Numbered from the stretch's first letter, positions 11,128 to 21,024 are shown. The stretch: DNA of 64,000 nucleotides from Zavarzinella sp. (GCA_041399155.1 JAWKTI010000003.1:558001-622000), one strand, 5' to 3'. The notes: generated by a model not told the origin, from the sequence alone. Numbers and translations are program-made.

Positions 11128-11523
11128 ATGAAAAACGTGGTGCTATTTTCCTGCTTCATTTTCCTGCTAAGTGGCTGCAGTTCCAGTGAATATAAAACAG
11201 TCCATGGCACCGTTACGCTCAAAGGTGTCAAGCTGGACCAGGGCTACGTGCGATTTATAGCTCAGTTTGAAGGGGGAACTGAAGCGGGAGCACCCATTAC
11301 CAATGGCGAATATTCTGTACCCGAATCTGCAGGGATGAAGCCCGGAATCTACAAGGTGATTTTGACCTCAGGTGAACCAGGCACCGTTGCAGATCAGGCC
11401 CCAGGTGATAGTTCCCAGGTTGTGAACAAGGACCGTTTTCCTGCGGAATGGAATACCCAATCGCAGAAAACAATAGAAGTTACGGCAGGCGGCCCAAACA
11501 AATTCGATTTTGCCGCACCGTAA
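11128..11523 (+). CDS. Small lipoprotein, carboxypeptidase-regulatory-like fold
   Basis: 131 residues. The N-terminus MKNVVLFSCFIFLLSGCSSS is a clear lipoprotein signal with lipobox LSGC and lipidated Cys at residue 17. The mature part, KTVHGTVTLKGVKLDQGYVRF and GEYSVPESAGMKPGIYKVIL, is the transthyretin-like fold that planctomycete genomes encode in many copies, usually beside DUF1559 genes. Here a DUF1559 gene starts 32 bases downstream, so the pair is very likely one transcript. The function of the pair is not established. Confidence 0.8.
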   Translation: MKNVVLFSCFIFLLSGCSSSEYKTVHGTVTLKGVKLDQGYVRFIAQFEGGTEAGAPITNGEYSVPESAGMKPGIYKVILTSGEPGTVADQAPGDSSQVVNKDRFPAEWNTQSQKTIEVTAGGPNKFDFAAP

Positions 11524-11555
11524 AGTATTTCATTATCTCATTTCTGGAGAGGATC

Positions 11556-12455
11556 ATGATCCAAAGACGCGGCTTTACCCTGATTGAGCTATTAGTGGTA
11601 ATTGCTATCATCGCCATTTTAATTGGCTTACTGCTGCCTGCAGTGCAGAAAGTTCGTGAAGCAGCGAATCGCTCAAAATGCTCGAATAATTTGAAACAGA
11701 TCGGCATTGCGATGCATTCGCTGAATGATACCGAAGGTACCCTGCCACCCGGAACGGGTGCTTCGGGCTGTTGCTGGGGTACCTGGCAGGTGCTGATCCT
11801 GCCTTACATCGAACAGGATAACATGTTCCGTTTGTATCAGAACTGGGGTGGGAATGATTCGACTGGTCCACGGTATGGTGGGGCCCCTAATACAACCAAC
11901 GTTACCACAAAACGGATCCCCACCTTAACCTGTCCGTCCGATACTCCCAATGCACCGATTGGTGGGATCACCTCGCACAATTATGCAGTGAATTATGGGG
12001 CAACTTCTTACGCACAGCCTGCCACCCTGAACGGCGTGCAGCATTTGGGAGCACCATTCAATAACAACAACAAACGAGTGAAATTAACTGACATTACCGA
12101 TGGGTCCAGCAACACAATGCTGGTGGCAGAAGTACTTCAAGGCCGTAATTCGGATTTACGTGGCTTCACCTGGTGGGGCGATGCCTGTCAGTTTACAGCA
12201 TACAACGGTCCGAACAGCAGTTCGCCGGATGCAATTTATACGGCGGGCTATTGTGTGAACACTCTGCCCAGCCTGCCTTGCACCGTTTCTACCGCAACTT
12301 ATCCGACCATGTTTGCTTCCCGCAGCCGGCATACCGGTGGAGTACAGGCAGCCATGGGCGATGGCAGCGTTCGCTTTGTGCGCAACGCCATCACGATTTC
12401 CACCTGGCGTGCGATGGCCACCAGCCAGGGTGGGGAAGTTGTTACCAACGAATAA
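11556..12455 (+). CDS. DUF1559 domain protein with prepilin-type N-terminus
   Basis: 299 residues starting MIQRRGFTLIELLVVIAIIA. The GFTLIE processing site for prepilin peptidase is followed by a hydrophobic helix typical of type IV pilins and type II secretion pseudopilins. Next comes KVREAANRSKCSNNLKQIG, the DUF1559 (SBP_bac_10) signature, and a C-terminal RHTGGVQAAMGDGSVRFV, also diagnostic. The start was chosen because GGAGAGG lies just upstream and the prepilin leader begins there; the open frame extends 36 codons further upstream over the previous gene. DUF1559 families are greatly expanded in planctomycetes, probably in surface fibres. Confidence 0.92.
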   Translation: MIQRRGFTLIELLVVIAIIAILIGLLLPAVQKVREAANRSKCSNNLKQIGIAMHSLNDTEGTLPPGTGASGCCWGTWQVLILPYIEQDNMFRLYQNWGGNDSTGPRYGGAPNTTNVTTKRIPTLTCPSDTPNAPIGGITSHNYAVNYGATSYAQPATLNGVQHLGAPFNNNNKRVKLTDITDGSSNTMLVAEVLQGRNSDLRGFTWWGDACQFTAYNGPNSSSPDAIYTAGYCVNTLPSLPCTVSTATYPTMFASRSRHTGGVQAAMGDGSVRFVRNAITISTWRAMATSQGGEVVTNE

Positions 12456-12637
12456 GTTCTTTTTTTTGACCTCATTGAATTTTCATTAGTTTTTTCTCAT
12501 CTTTGACAGTTTTACCTGTTTCGCCCAGCATCCTTAATATCTTTGTACATTCTGCTACTTGATCTTGACGAAAACAGACAGTTGCGAGTAATAGCCACCA
12601 TTGTCCGTATTCGGGCGGGGGAAGTGGGGAAATTACA

Positions 12638-13975
12638 ATGCACCGCAAGATAAATGTTGCCATCGGGCAGTTGTTTCTATGCTGTTGGGGCACAACAGTG
12701 CTGGCTCAGGCACCTGTAGCACCGACGGCAAAACTGGGATTACCACAACCAATCCCCAAAGAAAGCAACTTACCAGCAACGCCCCGTGGTCAGGCACCAG
12801 ACAGCCTGTGGGATGAAGAATTGCCGCCGGCGAAGCTGGGCACGATTCGTGGCACCAGCCCAGCTGACAATTCCGTGAAGGCGGCATCCAGCAAAGGGAC
12901 GCCAACCAGCGAATCCCGATTGCCTCCTGCCACCTTCAGCGATATCGATAATCCGCCCCCATTGCCGCCACCGCCTGGAAGTTTTAACGATGGCCCCACA
13001 TTGGGTGCACCTTCAAACGATCCGGGCGGCTTTCGTCAGATGAACCCCGGCGATGATCCGTATCGCAGTGCGAATAATTTCGATCGCTTATCCAACCTTT
13101 TTGGTGGTGGAGTGGGGCTCGATCCGCAGGAATGGGACCGCAGGAAAGTCACTTTCCAAAGCGACCACGATTTTCCGTGGCTATCTTCGCCACTGAGCAA
13201 TCCGTTCATGGCAGAAGACCCACGGTCACTGACAGAAATCAGACCGATGTTTCTGTACCAGACGATCCCCGGCAGCCAATACCTGCTGCGTGGGGGCAAT
13301 GCGGTGTTTTTCGGTGGTCAGGCACGTCTGGCGTTTACCGAACGAATCTCAATGATAGTCAACAAAATCGGCTGGCAATCGTTTAATCCGGGAACCGGCT
13401 CCACGTTAGGTGGGGCGACTGGCTTCACGGAACTGCATTTTGGGCCAAAGTTTGTGCTGATTCGTGACCCACAGGAAAAAGTGATCTCGTCTCTCGGTTT
13501 GACCTTTCAACTGCCCATTGGTTCATCCGCGGTATACCAGAACACCGGCAGCCTGACATTAATGCCATATTGGTCGTACGCACGTCAGATTTATCAATCG
13601 GTTTTTGGTGGTGTGGGATTGATCAACAACGTGGGCTATGCATTTGGTACCAGCGATGCCCGCAGCGACTATTTCTTTAACTCGTTCCATCTGTCGCTGG
13701 ACCTGTTCGATCAGCACAATATTTTCCCCACGATGGAAATCAACTGGTTTCACTACACCACCGATGGCACCACTGTGCCGGAAACCTTCGAAGCCCGCGA
13801 TCTGGGTAACCTGGGTGCTCAGGCAGCCAGCCGAGATTTTCTGACCATCTCTCCTGGCGTGCGGTTCCGCATGAACGAAGGGATCTTTCTTGGTCTGCAC
13901 ACCGAGTTTCCTTTATTGGGTACTCGCGACCTGCTTGACTTCCGCTTCGGTGTCGACCTGATCTGGCGGTATTAA
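12638..13975 (+). CDS. Putative outer-membrane beta-barrel protein
   Basis: 445 residues. The N-terminus MHRKINVAIGQLFLCCWGTT ends at a VLAQAP-type signal cleavage site. Residues ~30-165 are proline-rich and low in complexity (PPPLPPPPGSFNDGPTLGAP). The rest alternates short hydrophobic and aromatic strands (GGQARLAFTERISMIVNKIG, LHFGPKFVLI, FSLGLTF-like stretches), and the protein ends FRFGVDLIWRY with a terminal aromatic, as in outer-membrane barrels. An adjacent pair of hydrophobic turns (GGVGLINNVGYAFG) fits transmembrane strands. The family is unknown to me. It is followed by a convergent operon. Confidence 0.6.
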   Translation: MHRKINVAIGQLFLCCWGTTVLAQAPVAPTAKLGLPQPIPKESNLPATPRGQAPDSLWDEELPPAKLGTIRGTSPADNSVKAASSKGTPTSESRLPPATFSDIDNPPPLPPPPGSFNDGPTLGAPSNDPGGFRQMNPGDDPYRSANNFDRLSNLFGGGVGLDPQEWDRRKVTFQSDHDFPWLSSPLSNPFMAEDPRSLTEIRPMFLYQTIPGSQYLLRGGNAVFFGGQARLAFTERISMIVNKIGWQSFNPGTGSTLGGATGFTELHFGPKFVLIRDPQEKVISSLGLTFQLPIGSSAVYQNTGSLTLMPYWSYARQIYQSVFGGVGLINNVGYAFGTSDARSDYFFNSFHLSLDLFDQHNIFPTMEINWFHYTTDGTTVPETFEARDLGNLGAQAASRDFLTISPGVRFRMNEGIFLGLHTEFPLLGTRDLLDFRFGVDLIWRY

Positions 13976-14019
13976 ACTGGCAGTATATCTAAGAAGTAGA
14001 ACCTACAAAAAAATTGTTG

Positions 14020-15276
14020 CTAATTAATTAACCTGCGGTAAACCCTGTTGAACAGCCAAAGCAGGCAGAAGATTAGTGGGATCGACAGCAATTGCAACGA
14101 ATTCAATTTGTTTTCCAGCATCAGAAAATACAGATCAGTCATCACTGAGGCTGGGGAAAGATCATCTTCCAGCAGATCTGCTCGAAATGAAGCCGCACTT
14201 CGGACAGTAATCATGAGACCAGCAGTAATAGAGATCAGCAAATATCGCTTAAGGGTGGGGTTGATTTTCAGATGGATTTCGCCCTGTGTGGTGCCGCTTG
14301 AGGTATGCACGAGATAATCTGTGTGGGTCGCCCGAGTCAGAAGCGGGCTTTCTACCACAGTCACTTTGAAAACCCAATTTTTTCCCTGACGTTGCCCTTT
14401 GCTGAATTCCACCTCGCCTGGGATGCTGAAAACTTCGACTTCTGTTGCTGTGGGGTCATTCGGCTGAATGGAAAGGCTGTAGGTGTATTTTGGCCCACGC
14501 ACGTTGTAGTAGCCGTAATCGGGCTGGATTTCTCTGTTCTTGGGCAGTTCTTTCCACTGAATCAGATCTTTCGTCAGTGAACGTGGCTCCATAAAGCGAT
14601 AAATTCTGGCAGTGTTGCGGTTTGCCGATATCGGCTGAATCGCGTTGTGAAATTCCTTCTGGATGATGCTGTCATTGATCTGACACTGCACCTGGTAGTG
14701 CAGCACAGCCCCATCGACGATGAAATCGATCGTTTCTTCCCCACCGATAGGGAGTTTCTGAATCCGATGGACCGTGCTGCCAGAAAGAACCGATTCTTTG
14801 TTCAAAACAGTAATCTGGATATTTTCCAGTGGCGTGTGGCCGATGTTTCGGACTGATAGTTCAATTTTGGTCCCCAGATCGTACTCGCAGATGGTTTCCA
14901 GTTTTGTTTCAATCAGTGTGGCAATATTTGGAATGACTTGAAGGGGATTTGGAGACAATGGAATCAAAGCCTCCAGTTTATCATCATTTTCTGGGGTTGC
15001 CTGAATTGCAAAATGTTGAAAGTCAGTTAACAGAGGTTGAAGGAAATTAGCAATTACAGTGTGGTGATAGGATTCTCCAGGTCGAAGATTGATTTCAGAA
15101 GTTTGTGAAGATCGATCGAATTTTACCAGAAACGGCTTTTGGTAATTGATTGGTCGAATCAGATACTTACAAGGTGATTCTGAAGAACAAGTAACTTCCA
15201 CTGTAATTCGAAGTGGTTCCCCCACTGCAATAGTGGGTTGGGGGTTCAAATGGTGAACGGTCAAGTGCTTGTTCAC
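14020..15276 (-). CDS. Membrane-anchored Ig-like protein, third gene of ATPase operon
   Basis: 418 residues, GTG start overlapping the stop of the ATPase gene by four bases (GTGA), which implies translational coupling. Most of the protein is beta-rich with CARDB/DUF11-like strands (GEPLRITVEVTC, GTKIELSVRNIGHTPLENIQ). The C-terminal ~80 residues hold two probable membrane helices, RYLLISITAGLMITVRSAA and LLSIPLIFCLLWLFN, with a short loop between. No N-terminal signal peptide is evident, so the large domain could face the cytoplasm. It probably tethers or serves the ATPase encoded upstream. No family recognised. Confidence 0.65.
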   Translation of the reverse strand: MNKHLTVHHLNPQPTIAVGEPLRITVEVTCSSESPCKYLIRPINYQKPFLVKFDRSSQTSEINLRPGESYHHTVIANFLQPLLTDFQHFAIQATPENDDKLEALIPLSPNPLQVIPNIATLIETKLETICEYDLGTKIELSVRNIGHTPLENIQITVLNKESVLSGSTVHRIQKLPIGGEETIDFIVDGAVLHYQVQCQINDSIIQKEFHNAIQPISANRNTARIYRFMEPRSLTKDLIQWKELPKNREIQPDYGYYNVRGPKYTYSLSIQPNDPTATEVEVFSIPGEVEFSKGQRQGKNWVFKVTVVESPLLTRATHTDYLVHTSSGTTQGEIHLKINPTLKRYLLISITAGLMITVRSAASFRADLLEDDLSPASVMTDLYFLMLENKLNSLQLLSIPLIFCLLWLFNRVYRRLIN

Positions 15277-17279
15277 GATGTTGCCTCTGAATCGGTGACT
15301 TCAGAACCCGCATCAGTTTTAACACGTTGTTTCAGTTTTTCCTGAGAATGCTTCAGCAATTCACCCAGATAAGTCTGGTCAATTGTAGTTTGCAGAAGCT
15401 GCTCGAATGCGGTTACGTAGGCGGGATCATTTTCTGCTACTTCCGCAGCTTTGTCTGCCACATGAATCAGTGAAAGGAAGATTTGTTCGATTTCGATTTT
15501 GCAGGAGTGGGCAAAAATCTGAGAACTGTAGTTATGGGGAATATCCGGATTCCAGGGCTCTGGACGGAGCAGCCAAAGAAAGTTCTGGTTCTTGTGGGCA
15601 TTTTTCAGCAGTTGATCGATGATCCTTGGGACTTCACTCGTATAGTTTCTGCCGAATCGGGCAATATTCACCTGAATTGACCTGGAACCACTGCTCAATT
15701 CCATAGTCAATTGCAGACAGGGGATACTATCTAAATTGATTTGTGTGATATCTGTCAGAAAAATATTGTGCTGTAGTTTAAGATAATTATTCAGTCGATC
15801 CATCAGCGACTTCAGTGTATCGAGATGTTTTGAAGTGTAGTCGTATGATTTGATCACTTCGTTATCTTGATTCAACTGATTCAAAAAGAAGCGGTAGTCG
15901 TGCAACGGTTCAAAAGTTTTTTGCTGTAGTTTCTCAAGGAACTTTTTGTGCAGGATTTCCAGAGACAATCGAATCGGTTTGTTCCCAGCCTCCAGCTTAA
16001 CTGAATCTATAGTAAAAGGCAGAAATGGGTTGGCCAAACTACGGTATTTATCAAGCACGATTGGATCGTGTGCCAGCCACCCTTCGCATCGCCGTCGATA
16101 CAAATTCAGTAGTTGTTCCGGGTTCGGTAAACGAAGTTCAAAATCACTGGTTGCGATCATCCGATCTCGGAATTGCCTTTCTAGCGTACCGAGATACCTG
16201 TCCCTTAACAGATTGGTCATCGTAAACACAATTACCAAGTTGCTCATCGAATTGTAAAGTTCGCTCAGTTGGGCAAAGAACTCCCGCCATTCCAATTCAC
16301 TTTCAAACAATTCAGCGCGACCTTCGGTTTGATCGAAAGTCAGCAGAAAGGTGATTGGTTCGCATGGCTGGGTTTCTGAACCCAATTGACGGGACACTTC
16401 ACCAGAAAACAGATGGGCCAGCAGTTTCACCGCTTCGGTGCGGGTGTAATCCTGGCTTAACTCTTCAGTAATACCGAAACGAGATTTGAAATACTGGTCG
16501 GGATTGGTGCCACGAAACCAGTGCAGCACATGATCCCGCTCACTGATTAGGTCGCCTTCGTTGTTAAAGAGATAAGAAACCAGAATTTTCATTACATAGC
16601 GGTGAATTGGATTCGATCGTTCTGCAAGAAACCGGCTGGCGATGTAATCCCCCAGTCGTTGTTCGTCGAAATAATTGAACAACGCAGGATCGTGGGACTG
16701 GCAAAGTTGTTTGAGAGTTGTTGAAGACACCCGCCCGAAAATTTTTTTCCGAAACCAGTTTTTGCTGCTTTGCAGATACAATTGATATCCGGGGGTCTCC
16801 AGTAGAATCTCAATAGCTCGAAAACCGATGGTCCGGATTCGCTGTAACAGCGGGTGATCTTCCGTGGGTGCGGGAGCCGTAAGTGCCTCGATCACCCAAT
16901 CCAGCAGTCGACCTTCAAACTCGCTGATTTTCCAGTGATTCGACCCACCCATAAAGATGTAGCCAAGATTCTGCTGCAGTTCCGGATTGCGGTAGGTGTT
17001 CAGCAGGTGGGTCTTGCCCGTGCCAGGCCCACCGGAAATCAGAATCACTTGAGAACCTTTTCTGCCAGAACGGACATCTTCAATTGTTTCGTTTAGCCGA
17101 CGGCGGATCTCCATTTGCAGATCGGCGATATCAAAACTGGCTTGATTAGTAACCTGGTGGTGCGTGGCGACTTTCGCTTCAAACGGCGAACTATTACCCA
17201 GTTTGCCAGTTTCAACGCACAATTCTTTGAAAACTTTGAGAAGTTCCAGCTCTTTCAGTGGGGTGTTCAGGGCGTCCAT
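15273..17279 (-). CDS. P-loop ATPase, centre of three-gene operon
   Basis: 668 residues from the ATG at 17279, which is preceded by GGAAG and follows the upstream stop by five bases. A Walker A motif GGPGTGKT lies at residues ~83-90 after VILIS. A Walker-B-like strand ITFLLTFDQTEG is near residue 320, then LVIVFTMTN (sensor-1-like) and LERQFRDR with possible arginine fingers, so it belongs to the broad AAA+/STAND class. The C-terminal ~250 residues are helical with no known domain. STAND and AAA proteins in such operons often act as sensors in phage defence or signalling, but no effector domain is visible here. The role is inferred only to be an ATP-driven switch. Confidence 0.75.
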   Translation of the reverse strand: MDALNTPLKELELLKVFKELCVETGKLGNSSPFEAKVATHHQVTNQASFDIADLQMEIRRRLNETIEDVRSGRKGSQVILISGGPGTGKTHLLNTYRNPELQQNLGYIFMGGSNHWKISEFEGRLLDWVIEALTAPAPTEDHPLLQRIRTIGFRAIEILLETPGYQLYLQSSKNWFRKKIFGRVSSTTLKQLCQSHDPALFNYFDEQRLGDYIASRFLAERSNPIHRYVMKILVSYLFNNEGDLISERDHVLHWFRGTNPDQYFKSRFGITEELSQDYTRTEAVKLLAHLFSGEVSRQLGSETQPCEPITFLLTFDQTEGRAELFESELEWREFFAQLSELYNSMSNLVIVFTMTNLLRDRYLGTLERQFRDRMIATSDFELRLPNPEQLLNLYRRRCEGWLAHDPIVLDKYRSLANPFLPFTIDSVKLEAGNKPIRLSLEILHKKFLEKLQQKTFEPLHDYRFFLNQLNQDNEVIKSYDYTSKHLDTLKSLMDRLNNYLKLQHNIFLTDITQINLDSIPCLQLTMELSSGSRSIQVNIARFGRNYTSEVPRIIDQLLKNAHKNQNFLWLLRPEPWNPDIPHNYSSQIFAHSCKIEIEQIFLSLIHVADKAAEVAENDPAYVTAFEQLLQTTIDQTYLGELLKHSQEKLKQRVKTDAGSEVTDSEATS

Positions 17280-17284
17280 TGTGC

Positions 17285-18505
17285 TTACTTCCAAATGATG
17301 TAGTAAAAGAGATAGCCATCTTTTTCGATTGCCAGTTCTTTGTCTTTGGCTTCATGCACTTCATTCAAAACGTGGAGTTCAATCTTCCACGCCTTATCCA
17401 GTTTATCAAGTTCGTTGTGAAATTCTGCCACAGTCAGGTTTGGCACTTCTTTCTGGGCCTGGAAGTATAAACGGCGCAGTTCCACCCTTCGTGATTGAAA
17501 CTGCCAGAAACGACACAATTCTTCGTAAGCTTCTTTCAGGACAGTACTTAGGTCGCGTAGCGGTACGGCAGGTTCCGCTGGAGAAGCAGGAACTTCTAGC
17601 GGCAATGGCTGCGTCGCTTTGGACAGTTCCGGTTCAGTTGCTTTGGGCTTTTCCTGCGGCGCCTTCACCGCAGGTGGGGAACCACCCAGGCTTTCCGCTA
17701 ATTTTGCCAGCACCGATTCCAGATTGACACCACAATCCGATGAGAGTTTTTTAATCGATTCTTCGATTTTCTTCAGTGCACCAGCAACTTTCTTCTCTTC
17801 ATACCACTCTGGCACTTTCGGTGCGGTTTTGCTGTACTTACCTTTGCCCACAGCGAAGAGCACTTTTTCATCCAAATACTTCTGCAAAATATCTGGGAAA
17901 GCAGCTTCTTCCGCTTCGGTGGCTTTCGCACCAGGTTTTCCAAGTTTTGCTTCACCCACCACAGCATCGTCTGCCAACGCTGCGATAAGGTCTTTTACCT
18001 TGTTTTGCAACAATTCCACCGGATCAGGTGGGGCCTTTTTGCTGTACTTACCTTTGCCTACTTCAAAGAGCTGCTCTGCCTGTTTCATTTCTACAATAAT
18101 CTGCTGAAAGGCTTCAACCACCTCCGGCGTGGCTTTCTTTCCAGAAGGTTTCCCCAGGTCCTTTTCGGAGAAGGTGCCTTCATCTGGCAACTCAGCGTAT
18201 TTCTTTTTCAGATCGGACTCCAGTTTTTCTCTGGCTGTTTTCGGACGGGTGGTGCTGTATAGCGGTTCTTTGTCGGAGTGAATAAACAGCCTGCCCCCAT
18301 CGACCGCTTCCTGCAACGCACGTCGTAAATCTTCCTCAGTGTAATCACCTTGTTTTTTGGCAGTACCAAAATCGACTTTGGGGACAGCTTTGCTTAGCGA
18401 GGCTTTAATTTTTTTGAATGGCAGCGGTTCGGGGCTTTCGGTAATCACCTGCAGGATCGACGCAACAAATTGTGGGTTCTGGTGATTGCCTTCTAGTTCA
18501 GACAT
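17285..18505 (-). CDS. Repeat-domain protein, first gene of ATPase operon
   Basis: 406 residues from the ATG at 18505, with AAGGAGA eight bases upstream. Residues ~1-85 look like a winged helix (PQFVASILQVITESPEPLPF, then a YTEEDLRRAL helix). Two ~75-residue repeats follow, each ending KGKYSK(K/T)AP. A Pro/Glu/Lys-rich linker (APQEKPKATEPELSKATQPL) leads to a C-terminal ~90-residue domain ending KDGYLFYYIIWK, whose GYLFYY hairpin again suggests a winged helix. Wing repeats often bind nucleic acid or mediate partner contacts. The open frame upstream of 18505 is a remnant of another gene, not part of this protein. Confidence 0.65.
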   Translation of the reverse strand: MSELEGNHQNPQFVASILQVITESPEPLPFKKIKASLSKAVPKVDFGTAKKQGDYTEEDLRRALQEAVDGGRLFIHSDKEPLYSTTRPKTAREKLESDLKKKYAELPDEGTFSEKDLGKPSGKKATPEVVEAFQQIIVEMKQAEQLFEVGKGKYSKKAPPDPVELLQNKVKDLIAALADDAVVGEAKLGKPGAKATEAEEAAFPDILQKYLDEKVLFAVGKGKYSKTAPKVPEWYEEKKVAGALKKIEESIKKLSSDCGVNLESVLAKLAESLGGSPPAVKAPQEKPKATEPELSKATQPLPLEVPASPAEPAVPLRDLSTVLKEAYEELCRFWQFQSRRVELRRLYFQAQKEVPNLTVAEFHNELDKLDKAWKIELHVLNEVHEAKDKELAIEKDGYLFYYIIWK

Positions 18506-18514
18506 TCGCGATTC

Positions 18515-18610
18515 TCCTTGTATCTTTCGGCCGCATTTGATTGCACGGAGGTTTTTGGTGGGATAAGAATGCCAATTGAGTTCTTCTTCCAAAAATATAT
18601 GAGAACTCAT
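18515..18610 (-). pseudogene. Remnant of a second Rpn-like nuclease gene
   Basis: Just upstream of the operon the minus strand can be read as IFLEEELNWHSYPTKNLRAI, then KCGRK. The intact nuclease gene 350 bases further up has LLLEEEMKMPFLSPRELRAI, then ERGRQ, at the corresponding place. The DNA is similar too (TTGCACGGAG and GGGATAAGAATG in both). This is best read as a decayed 3' fragment of a duplicated nuclease gene, whose remaining sequence became the leader of the ATPase operon. Confidence 0.6.
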
Positions 18611-18624
18611 TAATAAATTGGTGA

Positions 18625-19613
18625 TTATTCCGCTAATTTTGCCCGCAGATCGGCAATGATGGCATCCAGTTCTTCCAGTGATTTTTTCTGTAAACGGGAT
18701 GCTGGCGTTAATTTGAGATTCAGCAATTCCTGAAAAGCATGGATTTTACCAATTCTCTCACCCACCGCAGTCCCTGTTTTCATTCCCTGTTCTAGGCCTT
18801 TTCAAGACCCTGTTCCAGCCCTTGCTCAAGGCCTTCCTGACGGCCACGTTCGATTGCACGGAGTTCTCTGGGGGATAAGAATGGCATCTTCATTTCCTCT
18901 TCCAGCAACAATAGCTCTGCCTGGAATCTCTCATCTTCTTCTCTGGGTAATTGTATCATCCATTCCAGCAAGCGGAAGATGTTGACAATCTCATCGGGAG
19001 TGATGCCACGGAGAAGCAGTTGGCGTGTCAGGCGGATTTTCGCCTCCCGCTGCAATCTGGCGTTGCCACTGTGGATCAGATTCTGAACGCAAGCGGCCAG
19101 CACCAACCCCACCGGACTGTGGTGGGCTTCCAGTTTCGATAATTTGTCGCCTAAGTCAAGAATCTTAAAATACTTAAATCGAAAAATGAGTTCATTTTCA
19201 TCATTGCTTTCCAGAAACTCTGTCGGTCGCCACGTGGGGTGCGGATCGGCCAGAATTGCCACGCTGCGAATGTTCGGTCCGTATTTATCAATCAATCGGA
19301 TAAAGTAACGAAGCATACGCTCTTCAAAAGCGGTGTCCTGTTGCGACTGAACCTCGATATGCAGGTACAGGGTGATGGGTGTAGTGTTCGATTTCAGATA
19401 AACCTCGTAAAGACAATCCACATGCTGGTTGTTTGTCAGTGCGTCCTGGTCGCGCTTTCGGAGCTGGGTATTCAGTGGTTTGTATTTTTTGTCCCACCGT
19501 ATCGCTTGATGTAACGTGGGGAACAGTAATTCGCATACCGGTTCCAGGTAGTGATCCAGCAACTCCTTCCAGGGAGAATCGTTATCCCGTCGTTTTGGCT
19601 TCGTTTTCGCCAT
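18625..19613 (-). CDS. Rpn/PD-(D/E)XK nuclease family protein, one frameshift
   Basis: The first 273 codons encode MAKTKPKRRDNDSPWKELLD, then YLHIEVQSQQD with the Glu and Gln expected in the PD-(D/E)XK core of COG5464 (Rpn recombination-promoting nuclease / putative transposase), and ADPHPTWRPTEF. Near 18798 one G is missing in AAGGCC. With it restored, the frame continues GLEQGMKTGTAV..IGKIHAF to SLEELDAIIADLRAKLAE and stops at 18625. The Gln-Gly-Leu-Glu repeat (EGLEQGLEQGLEKGLEQGM) before the C-terminal helix is typical of the family. The frame break may be a sequencing error, as several occur nearby. Rpn proteins are DNA endonucleases linked to recombination and, in some cases, phage defence. 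Confidence 0.75.
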
Positions 19614-19730
19614 GATGATTTCCGAAGTGGGTTCGAATTTCGAGATCTGGTGGTAGATTTCATTCTAAATCGATTTCAGAAGTCTGCCAAACTCTAGGTG
19701 GGCAGGCTTGCCATGTTGTAGAATAACCGA

Positions 19731-20823
19731 ATGAATCTCGAGTTACCGTTACTTTCGACTGCCAAAAAGGCGTTTTTGGATACCCCAGTGGGCGATATCC
19801 AGCAATGGGTGGCTGCACAGCAACAACCTGCATTCCGCACTGCCCAGGTGCTGCGGCTGGCTTTATCAGGCACGTGCCGCCAATTTCGACAGCATGACCG
19901 ACCTGCCCGCAGCATTCCGCACTGCCCTGCAAGATCAATTTCACCTGTTTCAGGCCAATGTGGTGGCCCACCGGATTGCGACAGACGAAACCCACAAGTT
20001 AGTACTGGAGTGGCAGGACGGCAAATCGATTGAGTGCGTATTATTGCAGGAAGAAACCCGCCGCACCGCCTGTATCAGCACCCAGGTGGGGTGTGGCATG
20101 GGCTGTGTCTTTGCGCCAGTGGCCTGAAGGGCGTTGAACGTAACCTCTCTGTTGGTGAGATCTTAGAGCAATTAGTCCTGTTGCGAAACCTGACCGCACC
20201 TGGGGAACGCCTGTCCCACATTGTGGTGATGGGGATGGGTGAACCATTGGCCAATCTGGATAACCTGCTGGCGGCACTTGAAATCGCTGTTTCGCAGAAA
20301 GGACTGGGCATCGGTGCCCGCCATATCACCATTTCGACCGTGGGACTGCCCGCAAAAATACGTGCCCTGGCTGATGCGGGCAAACAGTACCACCTGGCTG
20401 TTTCTCTGCACGCACCCAACGATGCATTGCGGGAATCAGATTGTGCCCACCAATGCCAATATTGGGATTGAAGCAATTCTGGACGCGGCAGACTATTTTT
20501 ACGCAACTACTTCCCGGCAAGTAACTTACGAATATGTTCTGTTGGGCGAATTGAACGATCAGCCTGCTGATGCCCGCGAATTAGCCCGCCTGCTGCGGGA
20601 TCGCAAGGCCCACGTGAATCTGATTCCGTGGAACAATGTTGTGGATCTGCCCTATCGTCGCCCCGCACCCGAGGCACAGAACGCCTTCGTTACCACCCTG
20701 CGTCACGCGGGAATCAGCGTGAAGGTGCGGAAACGCAAAGGTGCGGATATCGATGCTGCCTGCGGACAACTTCGCAGAAAAGTGCTGGAAAACATGCCAC
20801 AAATCGCTGCTGCCGCACAGTAA
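19731..20823 (+). CDS. rlmN: RlmN 23S rRNA (adenine-C2)-methyltransferase, three frameshifts
   Basis: Joined across frames the protein is ~364 residues, normal for RlmN. Recognisable blocks are FRTAQVLR, TACISTQVGCGMGCVF (radical SAM CxxxCxxC, last Cys lost to a frame break), IVVMGMGEPLANLDNLLAAL, ARHITISTVGLP, LAVSLHAPND, YVLLGELND, VNLIPWN and GISVKVRKRKGADIDAACGQ. Breaks: an extra C near 19857; a missing T near 20110 (GTCTTTGCGCC should be GTCTTTTGCGCC, restoring the third cluster Cys); an extra G near 20422. RlmN methylates A2503 of 23S rRNA and A37 of some tRNAs. The breaks lie mainly in homopolymers, so an intact gene in the organism is likely. Confidence 0.88.
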
Positions 20824-21024
20824 TTGCTGTATTCGGTTGGGATTTCGCAAAAATGGCGAATTGTTGACGTATAAATATTTCACTTAATCAAATAATCACA
20901 TGCAAGGTAAATGGCTGCACGTTTTGTGGTGAACTTTCCTGCCCTTTTCCGATGATCCCCCCACAACAACGTGCGTGGGAGTGCTATAACTACCTTTTTC
21001 GCTGTTACCACAAAAGGAATGTTT

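Noticed and set aside
14020..18505. BREX, Dnd or CBASS system
   Set aside because: None of their signature proteins (PglZ, BrxL, DndC, cyclase, CD-NTase) is present; only a generic P-loop ATPase is seen.
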